Virus record (IMG/VR): IMGVR_UViG_3300015242_000427 | Location: 1 to 24,244 of that record | Source: a virus | Strand: one strand, 5' to 3' | DNA length: 24,244 nucleotides | Shown here: in pieces, positions 7,079 through 15,276 of the stretch | Position numbering within the stretch: the first letter of the stretch is position 1 | Layout: each line of letters opens with the position of its first letter | Notes under the pieces: generated by a model | What the model saw: the letters and a program-made list of their open reading frames with translations, nothing else | What the model was told of the DNA's origin: nothing | Database searches by the model: none | Translations under genes and position numbers: made by a program

Positions 7079-9516
7079 CAGGCGACCGCCGACCCTCGTG
7101 TACCGAGCACAACCTGAACGTTCCCTCCGCGCTTACGAATCTTGCCGGCCAATGCCTCGATCAGCACGTCCACAAGCTGGTTGCCGCTCTGCTCTACGTA
7201 TAGCACAGTGTCTCCGCCACTCTTGCCGGATCCTTGCGATGCCATGCCCTTGCTCTGGCCGCTGGGATATACCATGCTCCCGCTCGGAAGTTTCACTAGT
7301 TCTGCGCCGCGCTCGTTGATCATTGTCAGGCCGTTGGCGATACCGCCGCTCGCCATATACGGGATAGTGCCCACACCGTAGGTTCCTCCGCCAAGCATGG
7401 CAGGCATGGTGAAGTTGAGACTGTCCCACTTCCCGATCACCCAGTTCATCACGTTACGGAAACCATTCTTCAGTCCATCGAAACTGCCGCTCAGTGTTCG
7501 GCTCAACCAGCTACCCATCTTGCCGAACCATGAGAAAACACCACTCGCCTTGCTGGTGATGTCATCCCACACCTTCCCGATGTTCCTGCCCGCTGTCTTG
7601 AAATTGGGGTAGATGTCAGAGATGACTCTAAGCAGATTACCAACCTGCTTAGCTACCGTCTTCGCCAACCATACGAAGATCGGGCCCAAGTCGTTGACCA
7701 CGAAGTTATACAGTTCTTGCATCTTCGCAAGGAAGTCTGCGATGTTCTTCTGTGTCTTCGGATCCTTGAGATACTTGTCCAGACTCTTCAACGCCTTGTC
7801 GATGGCGTCGAGCGCCCCCTGTCCGTTCTTCTGCGAAGAAGGAAAGAAGATCTCAATGAGATCGGCGGCGATGGTCATCAGATCGGTGATGATATCGAAG
7901 ATGGTTTGCAGCGTCTTCGCCGCGCCCGCCATGAAGTTATCGAGCTTGCCGCTCTTGTCGGCACTCTTGATCCACGCATCGAAGCGTTTCGCAATGCTCT
8001 CAATGAATCCGCCGATCACCTTCAACACCGGCACGCCAGCAGCGGCCAGACGACCGAACATGTCGATGAGCGCCGTTCCGGTTCCGCTCATCTGATCGAT
8101 GAAACCGCCGAACCCCTTGCCCACCTTCTCGATGTCCTTCACGAAGTCGCTGCTGCCCAGCGACTTCATCCACGCCTTGCCAAGACTGTTCAGATGATCA
8201 GCGATATTGCCCAGCAGATCATCCAACTTCGGCAACCACGTGTTGGCGAGATCGGTGACGCTCTTATCGAACCCGTCCAGCAACCGATCCTGAACGCGCT
8301 TCTTGATCCCATCGAAACGCTGTTCGATGGAGAGCAGCGCGTACACCAGTTTCTGTGCGTTCGGGGACAACTTGGCCATCGCCGCGTTGAACGCGTTCAC
8401 CCCACCAGCAGCGGCCGAGCTGGCAGCAGTCTGCTTCCGTTGCGCCTCACCGAGGTTGTGCTGTGCTTCGGTGACAGCTTCCTGCGCCCCTTTTTCTCGT
8501 TGACTGGCCGCGCTCACGATGTCGGACTGCGCCACCGAGGTTTTGGCAGCCTTGTCCTTCTCCTTGGTCAGATCTTGCACCTTGCCGACACGTTGGTCAT
8601 ACTCCGCCTTAGCGTCGGCAAGAGCGTTAGCGGCTTCCGCCTTCTCCCAATCGCTACCGGCGATCTGCGCGCGCCGGTTCTTCTCCTCAGCCTCAACTAC
8701 AGCTTGCTTCGCATCCGAAGCTGCTGCTGCTGCACTGGCGAGGTCAAGTGATAGTTGCTTGCGCCGGTCGATCTCCTCAGCGATGGCCTTAGTAACATTC
8801 TGACTGGCCTGCTTCTCGGACTCCTTGGCATCCTTGAGCGTGATGGTGGCACTGCGGATGCGCTCAGCAGCCGCGTGCTCCTGCTCCGCCGTGTCGCTAG
8901 CAGCCTTGCCGGCCCCCGCCATCTGCTTAGTATGCGCAGTCAAGGCCGCGCCGATCCCACCAAAGCCGATCGAAAGTACGCCAACACTGAGACCTACGCC
9001 AGCAAGAGCAGTAGCAGCAGCCGCCGCAGTTCCGGCAACAATGGATAGCGCCGGACCCAGCGCGAGGTAACCCGTCACCATAACTGGAATGGCGGCTGCT
9101 GCTGTTCCCACTGCTCCCACAAGTAGGTTAATCCCGCCACTGGCCGCTGTACCGCTAGCCCCGGCGGATGCCATAGAGAATCCAGCCTTGTCCACTTGGC
9201 CAGCAAAGTCCGCCACTTGCTTTGCCGGACCGTCTAGACCCTTGAGGAGGGATGCAGAGAATTTCGAGAAGATCGAAGAAGCTTTGTCTCCAATACTTCC
9301 AAGATCCTGAAAGTCTTTTTTGGTACGTGTAGCACCCTGCTCACTATCCTTGACGAACCGGCCGAGACTGTCGCGCGCGCGGACAAAGCTTTGATCGATC
9401 TGATCGCTGCTCTGTTTGGCAGAGGTGCCAATGCTCTTTACGCCTTTATTGATACCATCAACGTCACTCTTGGTGTTGTTGGTCACCTTAACGGTGATGG
9501 TGACTTCATTCGACAT
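7078..9516 (-). CDS. Tape measure protein
   Basis: The 812-residue protein lies after the frameshifted tail chaperone, which is the standard tape measure position. An N-terminal Gly/Ser/Lys-rich helix region is followed by a long hydrophobic block (about residues 130-200, several predicted membrane segments), a charged Ala/Lys/Glu coiled coil (about 205-370), and further amphipathic helices. The last 130 residues are Gly-rich and include MASGGIANGLTMINERGAE, a sequence type common near tape measure C-termini. It sets tail length and is thought to help DNA pass through the host membrane. The length predicts a tail of roughly 120 nm by the usual 0.15 nm per residue rule. Confidence 0.92.
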   Translation of the reverse strand: MSNEVTITVKVTNNTKSDVDGINKGVKSIGTSAKQSSDQIDQSFVRARDSLGRFVKDSEQGATRTKKDFQDLGSIGDKASSIFSKFSASLLKGLDGPAKQVADFAGQVDKAGFSMASAGASGTAASGGINLLVGAVGTAAAAIPVMVTGYLALGPALSIVAGTAAAAATALAGVGLSVGVLSIGFGGIGAALTAHTKQMAGAGKAASDTAEQEHAAAERIRSATITLKDAKESEKQASQNVTKAIAEEIDRRKQLSLDLASAAAAASDAKQAVVEAEEKNRRAQIAGSDWEKAEAANALADAKAEYDQRVGKVQDLTKEKDKAAKTSVAQSDIVSAASQREKGAQEAVTEAQHNLGEAQRKQTAASSAAAGGVNAFNAAMAKLSPNAQKLVYALLSIEQRFDGIKKRVQDRLLDGFDKSVTDLANTWLPKLDDLLGNIADHLNSLGKAWMKSLGSSDFVKDIEKVGKGFGGFIDQMSGTGTALIDMFGRLAAAGVPVLKVIGGFIESIAKRFDAWIKSADKSGKLDNFMAGAAKTLQTIFDIITDLMTIAADLIEIFFPSSQKNGQGALDAIDKALKSLDKYLKDPKTQKNIADFLAKMQELYNFVVNDLGPIFVWLAKTVAKQVGNLLRVISDIYPNFKTAGRNIGKVWDDITSKASGVFSWFGKMGSWLSRTLSGSFDGLKNGFRNVMNWVIGKWDSLNFTMPAMLGGGTYGVGTIPYMASGGIANGLTMINERGAELVKLPSGSMVYPSGQSKGMASQGSGKSGGDTVLYVEQSGNQLVDVLIEALAGKIRKRGGNVQVVLGTRGSAVA

Positions 9517-9730
9517 CGAGCACCTCCTCCTCTCGTCTTCCCATGCGCTCTATTTCCAACAGTCTCAGTAGCGATGAATCCTCGGCGTAGATCTCACTTG
9601 GTAGCTTTTTGAACATGCGACACAATCCGAGCACAAGCTCCGCGTACGCCAGCTCTGGCGGTTTTGTTACAACACTTCCATCGGCATAGATTCCTCCGGG
9701 GACTTCTCGCCAGAGTTGGAGCCCGGAGAC
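9506..9730 (-). CDS. Tail assembly chaperone, -1 frameshift extension
   Basis: In the -1 frame of the upstream chaperone gene, an open frame runs from the slippery site at 9730-9736 to a stop at 9506-9508, overlapping the tape measure start by 11 nt. It has no convincing start of its own and encodes a helical region (PPELAYAELVLGLCRMF, then LLRLLEIERMGRREEEV) typical of the T part of G/GT chaperone pairs. Reading CCCTTTG with a -1 slip would join the first 109 residues of the upstream product to 74 residues here, giving about 183 residues in all. Confidence 0.85.
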   Translation of the reverse strand, partial: VSGLQLWREVPGGIYADGSVVTKPPELAYAELVLGLCRMFKKLPSEIYAEDSSLLRLLEIERMGRREEEVLDVE

Positions 9731-10056
9731 AAAGGGGCGGGAATGTCCCCCACCTCACTGACCCATGACAGGATGACGGGAATGACGTCCCGAGCATCAC
9801 CCTGATCACGGATCTCGGCCAGAGAGGTACCGATGGGCGAACCGTCATCTTCGTAATTCCAGGACACCAGGGACCTTGAGAAGATCTCCAACATGGGCAT
9901 GATCTTCTCGAAACTGTTGGCGCCGGCCGCCTCCGTGCGCAAGGCTGCCATCACTTCGAGGTCCCCAATGGACAGTCCGCCGATCTTGACCTCCATGCCG
10001 TGAAGAGCGTGCCCCTCTTCCCATTTCAGGTTGTACGTCTTTTTCTGAAAAGCCAT
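9667..10056 (-). CDS. Tail assembly chaperone (G-like product)
   Basis: The zero-frame product has 129 residues and starts MAFQKKTYNLKWEEG; ATG 10056 is preferred over 10071 because GGGGAG lies about 8 nt upstream. Residues 20-100 are mostly helical (LSIGDLEVMAALR). The tail is Pro/Ser/Glu-rich and is the part replaced after a -1 shift. Position between tail tube and tape measure is diagnostic. The chaperones coat the tape measure protein during tail assembly and are not part of the virion. Confidence 0.85.
   Translation of the reverse strand: MAFQKKTYNLKWEEGHALHGMEVKIGGLSIGDLEVMAALRTEAAGANSFEKIMPMLEIFSRSLVSWNYEDDGSPIGTSLAEIRDQGDARDVIPVILSWVSEVGDIPAPLSPGSNSGEKSPEESMPMEVL
9730..9736 (-). promoter_or_regulatory. 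Candidate -1 programmed frameshift site CCCTTTG
   Basis: The minus strand reads C CCT TTG in the chaperone frame, an X-XXY-YYZ heptamer. After slipping back one base the two tRNAs would pair with CCC and TTT. It lies upstream of the zero-frame stop and within the window where both frames are open. GTG GGG GAC about 15 nt upstream is a weaker alternative. Confidence 0.65.
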
Positions 10057-10081
10057 ACCCGTTCTCCCCATCCGCTAACAG

Positions 10082-10489
10082 TTATGCCCAAGTCGGAACG
10101 GTGCCGTCGGCGAGCACGCCAGGCGCCGACCATGTGAGTTCACCACTGGCCGCGCGCGTGAGTGCGTAATCCGTGAAAAGGCACTCGTTCGGCAGAGACG
10201 TGGTGTTGATCGTGATGCTGACAGTGCGCAGCACGCTAGTGGACGGAACCGTCTTGAAGACTGCGTGACTCTTGCCGGCCGCGTTGTTGTACACGCCGTT
10301 GAGCGTGATGGAGAAGTCCGCCAGCAGCAGCAGCCGCTCGATCGCGCTCTTGTCCACACCGGTGACATCCTGCACGGCGCGCGGTGTACTCATCTGCCAG
10401 TTGGTGACATCGTTGCGGATGTCCTGCGGTGTTCCCGTGTTGTCGTCAACGCTCAGCGTTGTGACTCCGAGACCTGAGGCCTTCGCCAT
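10082..10489 (-). CDS. Major tail tube protein candidate
   Basis: The 135-residue protein shares a start (MAKASGLG) and a central motif (DVTGVDKSAIERL, residues 41-53) with the larger protein encoded at 10920-11669, so the two are paralogues. The remaining part is beta-rich and fits the lambda-V type tail tube fold. Location directly before the tail chaperones favours this copy as the main tube subunit. It is the smaller of the two and lacks the C-terminal extra domain. Confidence 0.7.
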   Translation of the reverse strand: MAKASGLGVTTLSVDDNTGTPQDIRNDVTNWQMSTPRAVQDVTGVDKSAIERLLLLADFSITLNGVYNNAAGKSHAVFKTVPSTSVLRTVSITINTTSLPNECLFTDYALTRAASGELTWSAPGVLADGTVPTWA

Positions 10490-10492
10490 TGT

Positions 10493-10918
10493 CTAGCCTT
10501 TCTCGTGAAGCGCACTCAAGCGCTCTTGGTTTCCTGCGAATTCGTCCAGCCACTGAGCTGGCTCTAGCGCTTTCATCTGGCCGGAAGTGCGCCAGTCACC
10601 ATGCACCTTCATGAACACCGGTTCCCGCTCAAGCACTACACGGTGCTTGTCGCTAGCGAAGCACCGTTGCCCTGGCGAGAACGTGAAGGCGACAAGAGCG
10701 CCATCTCGCTCCTCGGTGAACGCTCGCTCCGACTTTGCCCGGATATACTGCGCTTGCGGAGAAGCGTTCGGCACCACCGTGCGCCATCCGTTCTGCCATG
10801 CCGCACACTCCACCTCTTCGCACGTTGCCGACCGCTGGTGTGTGCTGCGCGGCATTCGGATGGCGTACGTGTCGTATGCGTGAGAGTCGAGAGCTGGTTG
10901 AATACGGAACGGCTGCAT
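10493..10918 (-). CDS. Conserved actinophage protein of unknown function
   Basis: The 141-residue product has a pattern I have seen in actinophage tail regions: a Cys-containing helix (TCEEVECAAWQNGWRT), a QYIR.KS.R.FTEE segment, FTFSPGQRCF, and HGDWR near the end. It sits between the two tail-tube paralogues with only 1-3 nt gaps, so a role in tail completion or tube assembly is likely but not shown. Confidence 0.75.
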   Translation of the reverse strand: MQPFRIQPALDSHAYDTYAIRMPRSTHQRSATCEEVECAAWQNGWRTVVPNASPQAQYIRAKSERAFTEERDGALVAFTFSPGQRCFASDKHRVVLEREPVFMKVHGDWRTSGQMKALEPAQWLDEFAGNQERLSALHEKG

Positions 10919-10919
10919 G

Positions 10920-11669
10920 TTAGAAGTTCACCCCAGCAACTTCATTGCGTTGCGCGGATACCTGAAAGACAGCGCTGGTGAACGTGCCCGTAGTGGCTAC
11001 GCGCACGTAGCGCCGGATGGTGGCAGTGTTCAGTGTTTGCAGACGCTGAGAGGATGGTGCACCACCCGGAGTGACTGCGGTGAACGTCAGACCGGTGATG
11101 TCCGCGAACGTGATGTTGTCCGCACTGTCCTGCAACTTCACCACCACGCTCGTGCCGACCACGCTAGCTATCTGTAGGTAGGCCTGCATGCCGAACAGAG
11201 TTGACGCGGCGCCGAAGTCGATGGCCGTTCCGTTCGTTGCCGTGGTGTCGGTGCGCATTCCGGCCGTGTACTGCAAACCCCATTCCAGCCCGAATCCATC
11301 AGCCTGTACGTCTACAGCGAAGGTGAGACTGCCGTCCGCGCCTCGCGTGGGATCGTAGTTGATCTGCTTCGCAACACAGTTGGCTGCATCGTTACCGATG
11401 CCCACCCCTCGCAGATAGGTCACCAGTCGGTCGGCCAGAGGGAGGGCTGCCAGCTTCACGTGCGTGCCCAACGCCACCGGATTGTGGAAGGCCACGAAAC
11501 CCAGCCCGCCATCGCGCAGTAGTCCGATGCGCTCGTTGGCGCTCTTGTCGATACCGGTGACGTCCCAGGCGGCCGGCCCCCCGTGAATGCTGGACAGGGA
11601 GTTGACGTCTCCGCTGATGTCCTGCCCATCGATGATGAGATGATCCCCGAGACCGGATTGCTTTGCCAT
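10920..11669 (-). CDS. Second tail tube-like protein with C-terminal beta domain
   Basis: The 249-residue protein starts at ATG 11669, which overlaps the upstream stop as TAATG. Residues 1-125 resemble the 135-residue tail protein nearby (MAKQSGLG start; DVTGIDKSANERI at 36-48). Residues about 150-249 form an added domain (VVVKLQDSADNITFADITG, then RRYVRVATTGTF) of a jelly-roll type often found as virion decorations. It may be a tube variant, tail-top ring or surface-decorated subunit. Confidence 0.7.
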   Translation of the reverse strand: MAKQSGLGDHLIIDGQDISGDVNSLSSIHGGPAAWDVTGIDKSANERIGLLRDGGLGFVAFHNPVALGTHVKLAALPLADRLVTYLRGVGIGNDAANCVAKQINYDPTRGADGSLTFAVDVQADGFGLEWGLQYTAGMRTDTTATNGTAIDFGAASTLFGMQAYLQIASVVGTSVVVKLQDSADNITFADITGLTFTAVTPGGAPSSQRLQTLNTATIRRYVRVATTGTFTSAVFQVSAQRNEVAGVNF

Positions 11670-12133
11670 TACGGTGACTCCGTCCACAGGTCGTTGATGA
11701 TGAGCGGCAAGAAGATGGTGAGCACGCGGTACACCGTGCCATCCTGCGTGATGTATCCGGACTGCGCGCTCAACGGGTTGCCGTCCGCACCTCGCACATC
11801 AACGTCCCGCAACAGTCCACTGAGCGTGAAGTTACCCACGTAGTCAGCCAGAAGGGTATCGGCGGCATCCATCATCTGCGGATCGATCATGTCCGCCTGC
11901 TCCGGACTGGTGTTCAATGCCGGCAAATACAGACGCACGTTGAACGTGATGCGCACGCTCGTGCTGTTCAGCCCGGAAGAGTTGACGGGCACGAGATCCT
12001 GCGTCCAGATGGCACAGGTCATCTGTCCGCCCGGCGCGTTCTTCGGCTCGTGTCCGTTGACCGCATCGAACATGCCGGTAGCAGCCGCGTGACTGGCGAT
12101 GGCGTTGACCAGGGTGCTGGTGTTAAGCGCCAT
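11669..12133 (-). CDS. Tail terminator-like protein
   Basis: The 154-residue alpha/beta protein has the size and place (after head-tail connectors, before the tail tube) of lambda gpU-type tail terminators. Features include an N-terminal helix (STLVNAIASHAAAT) and strands such as VRITFNVRLYLP and YRVLTIFLPLII. It overlaps the upstream gene by 11 nt. The call rests mainly on gene order. Confidence 0.6.
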   Translation of the reverse strand: MALNTSTLVNAIASHAAATGMFDAVNGHEPKNAPGGQMTCAIWTQDLVPVNSSGLNSTSVRITFNVRLYLPALNTSPEQADMIDPQMMDAADTLLADYVGNFTLSGLLRDVDVRGADGNPLSAQSGYITQDGTVYRVLTIFLPLIINDLWTESP

Positions 12134-12509
12134 GATTCAACTTCTCAGCAAGCATGTCCACATACGGTTGCAGGATGCTCTTCGCGCGCGCTTCCAGCAG
12201 CGCGGCGGTACGCCGGAACGTGGCATAGCCTTTGAACCGCGTGGTCTTGTTGCGGCTCCCCGTTCCCTCAAGCCACGGCCCGTACACCACTCCACCATCG
12301 TTGATGACCGTGCGTGAGGGGTACTCGGTGGTGGTCACCTGCAACCGGTAGTACGGGGTCTCCTTGCGTAGCACGCGCTCCAATTCGCCGCGCACCATGT
12401 CCGCACCAACTTCGGCAAGGTGATGCTGCATGTCCCGCACACTGCGGTCAATGATGGACTTCGCGCGCCCATCGAACAGCGGACCGCTCTCCTTGATGTC
12501 GACGCTCAT
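12123..12509 (-). CDS. Head-tail connector / HK97 gp10-like protein
   Basis: The 128-residue product has an N-terminal helical region (GRAKSIIDRSVRDMQHHL) and the conserved core PYYRLQVTTTE, VYGPWLEGTGSRNKTTRFKGY, followed by a C-terminal helix. The VYGPWLEGTG-type core is frequent in actinophage head-tail joining proteins. It starts with an ATGA overlap. It should act at the neck, where the tail meets the portal. Confidence 0.7.
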   Translation of the reverse strand: MSVDIKESGPLFDGRAKSIIDRSVRDMQHHLAEVGADMVRGELERVLRKETPYYRLQVTTTEYPSRTVINDGGVVYGPWLEGTGSRNKTTRFKGYATFRRTAALLEARAKSILQPYVDMLAEKLNHGA

Positions 12510-13549
12510 ACCGCACGCACCCGAGCGTACCGACCGTGCAGCCGCTTCACATTGTCTTCGAGATCCTTGACGGTGCGCTGCAACGCCGATCGCGACTGAC
12601 TCTCACCGGAACTGATCGTGTGCGCGAAACCGCTCAGCTCGTTGAGCTGACGCATAAGCGTGTACGCAACAGTCAGCTCTTCGATCAGCGCGGGCACTAC
12701 GTGCAAGAAGATGGGTGCGTTGATCAGGTGCGTTGTTGCCACGGTACCGAGCGCGCCGCGCGTCACAGTCAATAGTCGGGCGAAGAAGATGGTTGAACCG
12801 GTGTGCGCCGCGAGCGTGCTGCCACCGGTGGCGCGCCGCACGATCAGATTGTTTCCCGCGATGTCTACGATCTGCACGCGTTCCGCATCGATCAGCAGTT
12901 CCTCGCGCAACACGAACACGGTGCCATCGGCAACCGTCAGCGTGTTGGCGTTCAGATTGCTGGTCAATGTGCCCGTCTGGCCGCTGGTCACGAAGTTCTT
13001 CTCCGTGACGAGGAACCGTTCGGTGTCGATGCGCAGCACGCGCCCCACACCGATGTTCGCGCCCGTCACGGTGAGCGTGGTGGCTGCGGTTGTGGAGATG
13101 GCAGCGGACAGCGTTCCCGCCGAGCTTTCCTCCTGCACACAGCTCATCCACACACCGGTGACGACGAGGGAGCGCTGACCGGTGCTCTGATTGCTGGTCA
13201 GCGCCGAATTCGTGCCGATGTTGATGTCAATCCGGTCGTACGGCGGACCGTACTCGTTCGGCTCAAGGAAGTAGTTCGCCGGCGGAACAGTGGTGCCACC
13301 GCTCACGAAACTACTGATACTGATCAGTTGATTTCCTTCGAGCCACAAACGACCGGCTTTCGCCATCTGACCGTTCGGATAGTCGAAGTACTTCGTTGCA
13401 GTGAGAGGGTAGAAGATGCCGTTGAGGAAACCTTCCACGTTCCGAGACGCACTATCTATCGCACGGTCGATACGTGAAGCCGTGTACGCTGCTGCCCGAA
13501 TATCGAGCGCCTGCATAACGTTCTCGCGACTGGTATAGAAAACGCCCAT
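12506..13549 (-). CDS. Head-to-tail adaptor with repeated beta insertion
   Basis: Residues 1-140 and 290-347 are helical and match adaptor proteins that sit below the portal (SRIDRAIDSASRNVEGFLNG near the N-terminus; RTVKDLEDNVKRLHGRYARV at the C-terminus). Between them lie two similar beta modules, about 145-195 and 200-285, each with a TLTV..G...G..L.ID.E pattern. At 347 residues it is about twice the usual adaptor length because of this insertion. A GGGAGGGTAGG precedes ATG 13549. Confidence 0.7.
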   Translation of the reverse strand: MGVFYTSRENVMQALDIRAAAYTASRIDRAIDSASRNVEGFLNGIFYPLTATKYFDYPNGQMAKAGRLWLEGNQLISISSFVSGGTTVPPANYFLEPNEYGPPYDRIDINIGTNSALTSNQSTGQRSLVVTGVWMSCVQEESSAGTLSAAISTTAATTLTVTGANIGVGRVLRIDTERFLVTEKNFVTSGQTGTLTSNLNANTLTVADGTVFVLREELLIDAERVQIVDIAGNNLIVRRATGGSTLAAHTGSTIFFARLLTVTRGALGTVATTHLINAPIFLHVVPALIEELTVAYTLMRQLNELSGFAHTISSGESQSRSALQRTVKDLEDNVKRLHGRYARVRAV

Positions 13550-13605
13550 GAAAATCCTACCCTCCCACCATGCATTCGCGGCGGTATGAAACAGATACTA
13601 CAGTA

Positions 13606-13863
13606 CTACATGCCCTGCGGGATCGGATCAGGCTGCTTCTGGGTGATGTCCGCTATCAGCGACTCGTTCACCCAGTACCGCGTAGGTCCCACCGTGTCGG
13701 GAGTGGAGCTGGGAACGTCGATGATCAGACCACCGTTGCTCCACTTGGCACCCACGCCGTTGATGGGGATGGGGCCGGTACCGTACATGGCTGCCAGGGT
13801 GCTGCCGGCGTTCAGCGTGAGGTACACGGTGTTGGGGTTGAGCTGTCCGTCAAACCCTTCCAT
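13606..13863 (-). CDS. Small head-completion or structural protein
   Basis: Start ATG 13863 gives 85 residues beginning MEGFDGQLNPNTVYLTLNAG; GGAAGAAT stands just upstream and the start overlaps the previous gene by 14 nt. The product is beta-rich with a Gly/Asn/Pro content like virion proteins and contains GPTRYWVNESLIADI near the C-terminus. An upstream in-frame ATG would add residues that read like a shadow of the overlapping gene. Function unknown. Confidence 0.65.
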   Translation of the reverse strand: MEGFDGQLNPNTVYLTLNAGSTLAAMYGTGPIPINGVGAKWSNGGLIIDVPSSTPDTVGPTRYWVNESLIADITQKQPDPIPQGM

Positions 13864-14038
13864 ATTCTTCCATTCCTGATCGCGGCCGGTAGCCATCGTA
13901 GGGGCAGTACAGGATGCCGTTCTCGCCTTGCAGCAGCGGCTCACCGTCATTCGGGCAAGCCACTGGGGTTCGCGCTCGATCTTCCGCTACCCACTTCTGC
14001 TGTTCGATGATGATGTCCAGTAGCCCATACCAGCTCAT
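13850..14038 (-). CDS. Zinc-ribbon protein of the head region
   Basis: The 62-residue protein has an N-terminal helix (MSWYGLLDIIIEQQ) and a C-terminal zinc ribbon with two CP.DG knuckles (CPNDGEPL and CPYDGYRP). Such small ribbons are common in actinophage head operons, but their function is not known to me. It starts with an ATGA overlap on the upstream gene. Confidence 0.75.
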   Translation of the reverse strand: MSWYGLLDIIIEQQKWVAEDRARTPVACPNDGEPLLQGENGILYCPYDGYRPRSGMEEYGRV

Positions 14039-14169
14039 CGCGTCTTCTTCTTGGCCGGAGTACTCAGCTTCGGCTCTGGCTTCTCTTCTTCGGCGGCAGG
14101 CTCATCCACCACTACGTCTTCCTTGACGGTGGCGTCCGACACTACACTTTGAGAATTGATCTTCGCCAT
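14035..14169 (-). CDS. Short charged protein, 44 residues
   Basis: ATG 14169 follows an AGAGAGGAAA Shine-Dalgarno-like run. The product is split in charge: an acidic centre (EDVVVDEPAAEEEKPEP) and a basic end (PAKKKTR). No fold is predicted. Its tight coupling on both sides and clear ribosome site support it as a gene. It might be a disordered virion or assembly factor. Confidence 0.6.
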   Translation of the reverse strand: MAKINSQSVVSDATVKEDVVVDEPAAEEEKPEPKLSTPAKKKTR

Positions 14170-14183
14170 TGAAGTTTCCTCTC

Positions 14184-14501
14184 TCAGGTTGAGATGAGTC
14201 CGGCGGCCAGAAGAGACGCGCCGGTAGCGTTGTGCTGGGCTGCGAGATTCTCGGTGAGCACGCGTAGATTCTCTACCGCTGTCCGCAGCGTGTTCAGATC
14301 GGTCAACGTGCACGCGTTCAGTAGGGCTACTGGCGCGGTCGCGTACGCAACGGTCTGCGGGTTGCTGGTGTACGCGGGAAGCCCTTTGTTGGTGGTGCCG
14401 TACGTCCATGAGTAACCGGTGTGAATGTTCCCCGGAGTCTGAGCCAGCAACCCTAGGTTCCCCACGGCGGTGCCGGCGGCAGGAGGATTAGTGAGTGGCA
14501 T
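14184..14501 (-). CDS. Structural protein of unknown role
   Basis: The 105-residue product has a Gly/Ala/Thr/Asn-rich N-terminal half and a C-terminal helix (LTDLNTLRTAVENLRVLTEN). It begins one base after the stop of the upstream gene, suggesting translational coupling. Placement in the head decoration cluster suggests a virion component; I do not recognise the family. Confidence 0.65.
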   Translation of the reverse strand: MPLTNPPAAGTAVGNLGLLAQTPGNIHTGYSWTYGTTNKGLPAYTSNPQTVAYATAPVALLNACTLTDLNTLRTAVENLRVLTENLAAQHNATGASLLAAGLIST

Positions 14502-14502
14502 A

Positions 14503-14790
14503 TCAGTACGCCGTCACCTGAGCGAACCCGGTACCGGTTGACAGGATGCCGGTTATCAGACCCGAGTACGGATTGCCGGACGGACTCTCGTAGTAACCGC
14601 CTGCTGCGATCTGCAACGTGTAGTCCGTGGCACTGGCAGTGTTCCCGTACTTCACGTACAGGATCCCGGCGCTCTCGTTGAAGATGTGCACCATCTTGCG
14701 CGCGGTTACCGCGACCACAAGGTTGGCGAACGCGGTAGAGGTAGCCACCCGTGCTGGCACCGTGGTCTGTGTACCCGGACTGCTGCTCAT
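14503..14790 (-). CDS. Beta-rich head/virion protein
   Basis: The 95-residue protein matches a pattern known from small phage structural domains: ARKMVHIFNESAGILYVKYG, then DYTLQIAAGGYYE and a final ITGILSTGTGFAQVTAY. The domain is usually a single beta sandwich on capsid or tail surface. GGAAGAGAG precedes ATG 14790. Confidence 0.7.
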   Translation of the reverse strand: MSSSPGTQTTVPARVATSTAFANLVVAVTARKMVHIFNESAGILYVKYGNTASATDYTLQIAAGGYYESPSGNPYSGLITGILSTGTGFAQVTAY

Positions 14791-14824
14791 GAATGGCTAC
14801 TCTCTTCCGTCTCTCCACAACTTG

Positions 14825-15274
14825 TTACGCGAAGACGATGTTTGCGCCATCGTCAAGCGGGATGTACGTACACGTCCAGCGCATGGCGCCCGTATTCGTG
14901 GCGTCCGTGGTGATACGAATCGTGCCCGTGGGCATGATGGTCTCATTGCCCTGGTTGACGGCCGCGCTGATACTGGCCGAACCGCCCAGCGTGGTATAGC
15001 AGTACTGAGTGCCCACGGTCAGCGAGGTCACCAGTGAGTTGACCACCAGTGCCGTAGTGACACCGGACGCCGTACCCACCGCGTCAATCTTCAGGTTTGT
15101 CGCGGTCGCAGAGCAGACCGTGGTGACCTCACCGATCAGCGTGGTGATGATGACGCGACCGGTAACCGTGAAGATGGTCTGCACGGTCGTGGCCGGAAGG
15201 ACCGCCGCCGCGCGATCCACGCGGAAGCCCTGAGTGAGTTCCCTGTGTGACTTGCCGGAAACCATGGTTGCCAT
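14825..15274 (-). CDS. Head decoration or fibre-like protein
   Basis: ATG 15274 gives 149 residues (the frame also allows TTG 15289 and ATG 15265). It is almost all beta strand with Thr/Val/Ala-rich runs: TVQTIFTVTGRVIITTLIGE, then RWTCTYIPLDDGANIVFA. Location two genes after the capsid suggests a decoration protein. The gene starts 2 nt after the upstream stop. Confidence 0.65.
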   Translation of the reverse strand: MATMVSGKSHRELTQGFRVDRAAAVLPATTVQTIFTVTGRVIITTLIGEVTTVCSATATNLKIDAVGTASGVTTALVVNSLVTSLTVGTQYCYTTLGGSASISAAVNQGNETIMPTGTIRITTDATNTGAMRWTCTYIPLDDGANIVFA

Positions 15275-15276
15275 GG

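Noticed and set aside
7717-8751. Long rightward open frame of 344 codons opposite the tape measure gene
   Set aside because: It is antisense to a strongly supported gene, lacks a ribosome site and has His/Leu/Arg-rich composition typical of a shadow of the GC-rich coding strand.
12803-13477. Rightward open frame of 224 codons opposite the head-tail adaptor
   Set aside because: Composition and position mark it as an antisense shadow; no promoter or ribosome site is visible.
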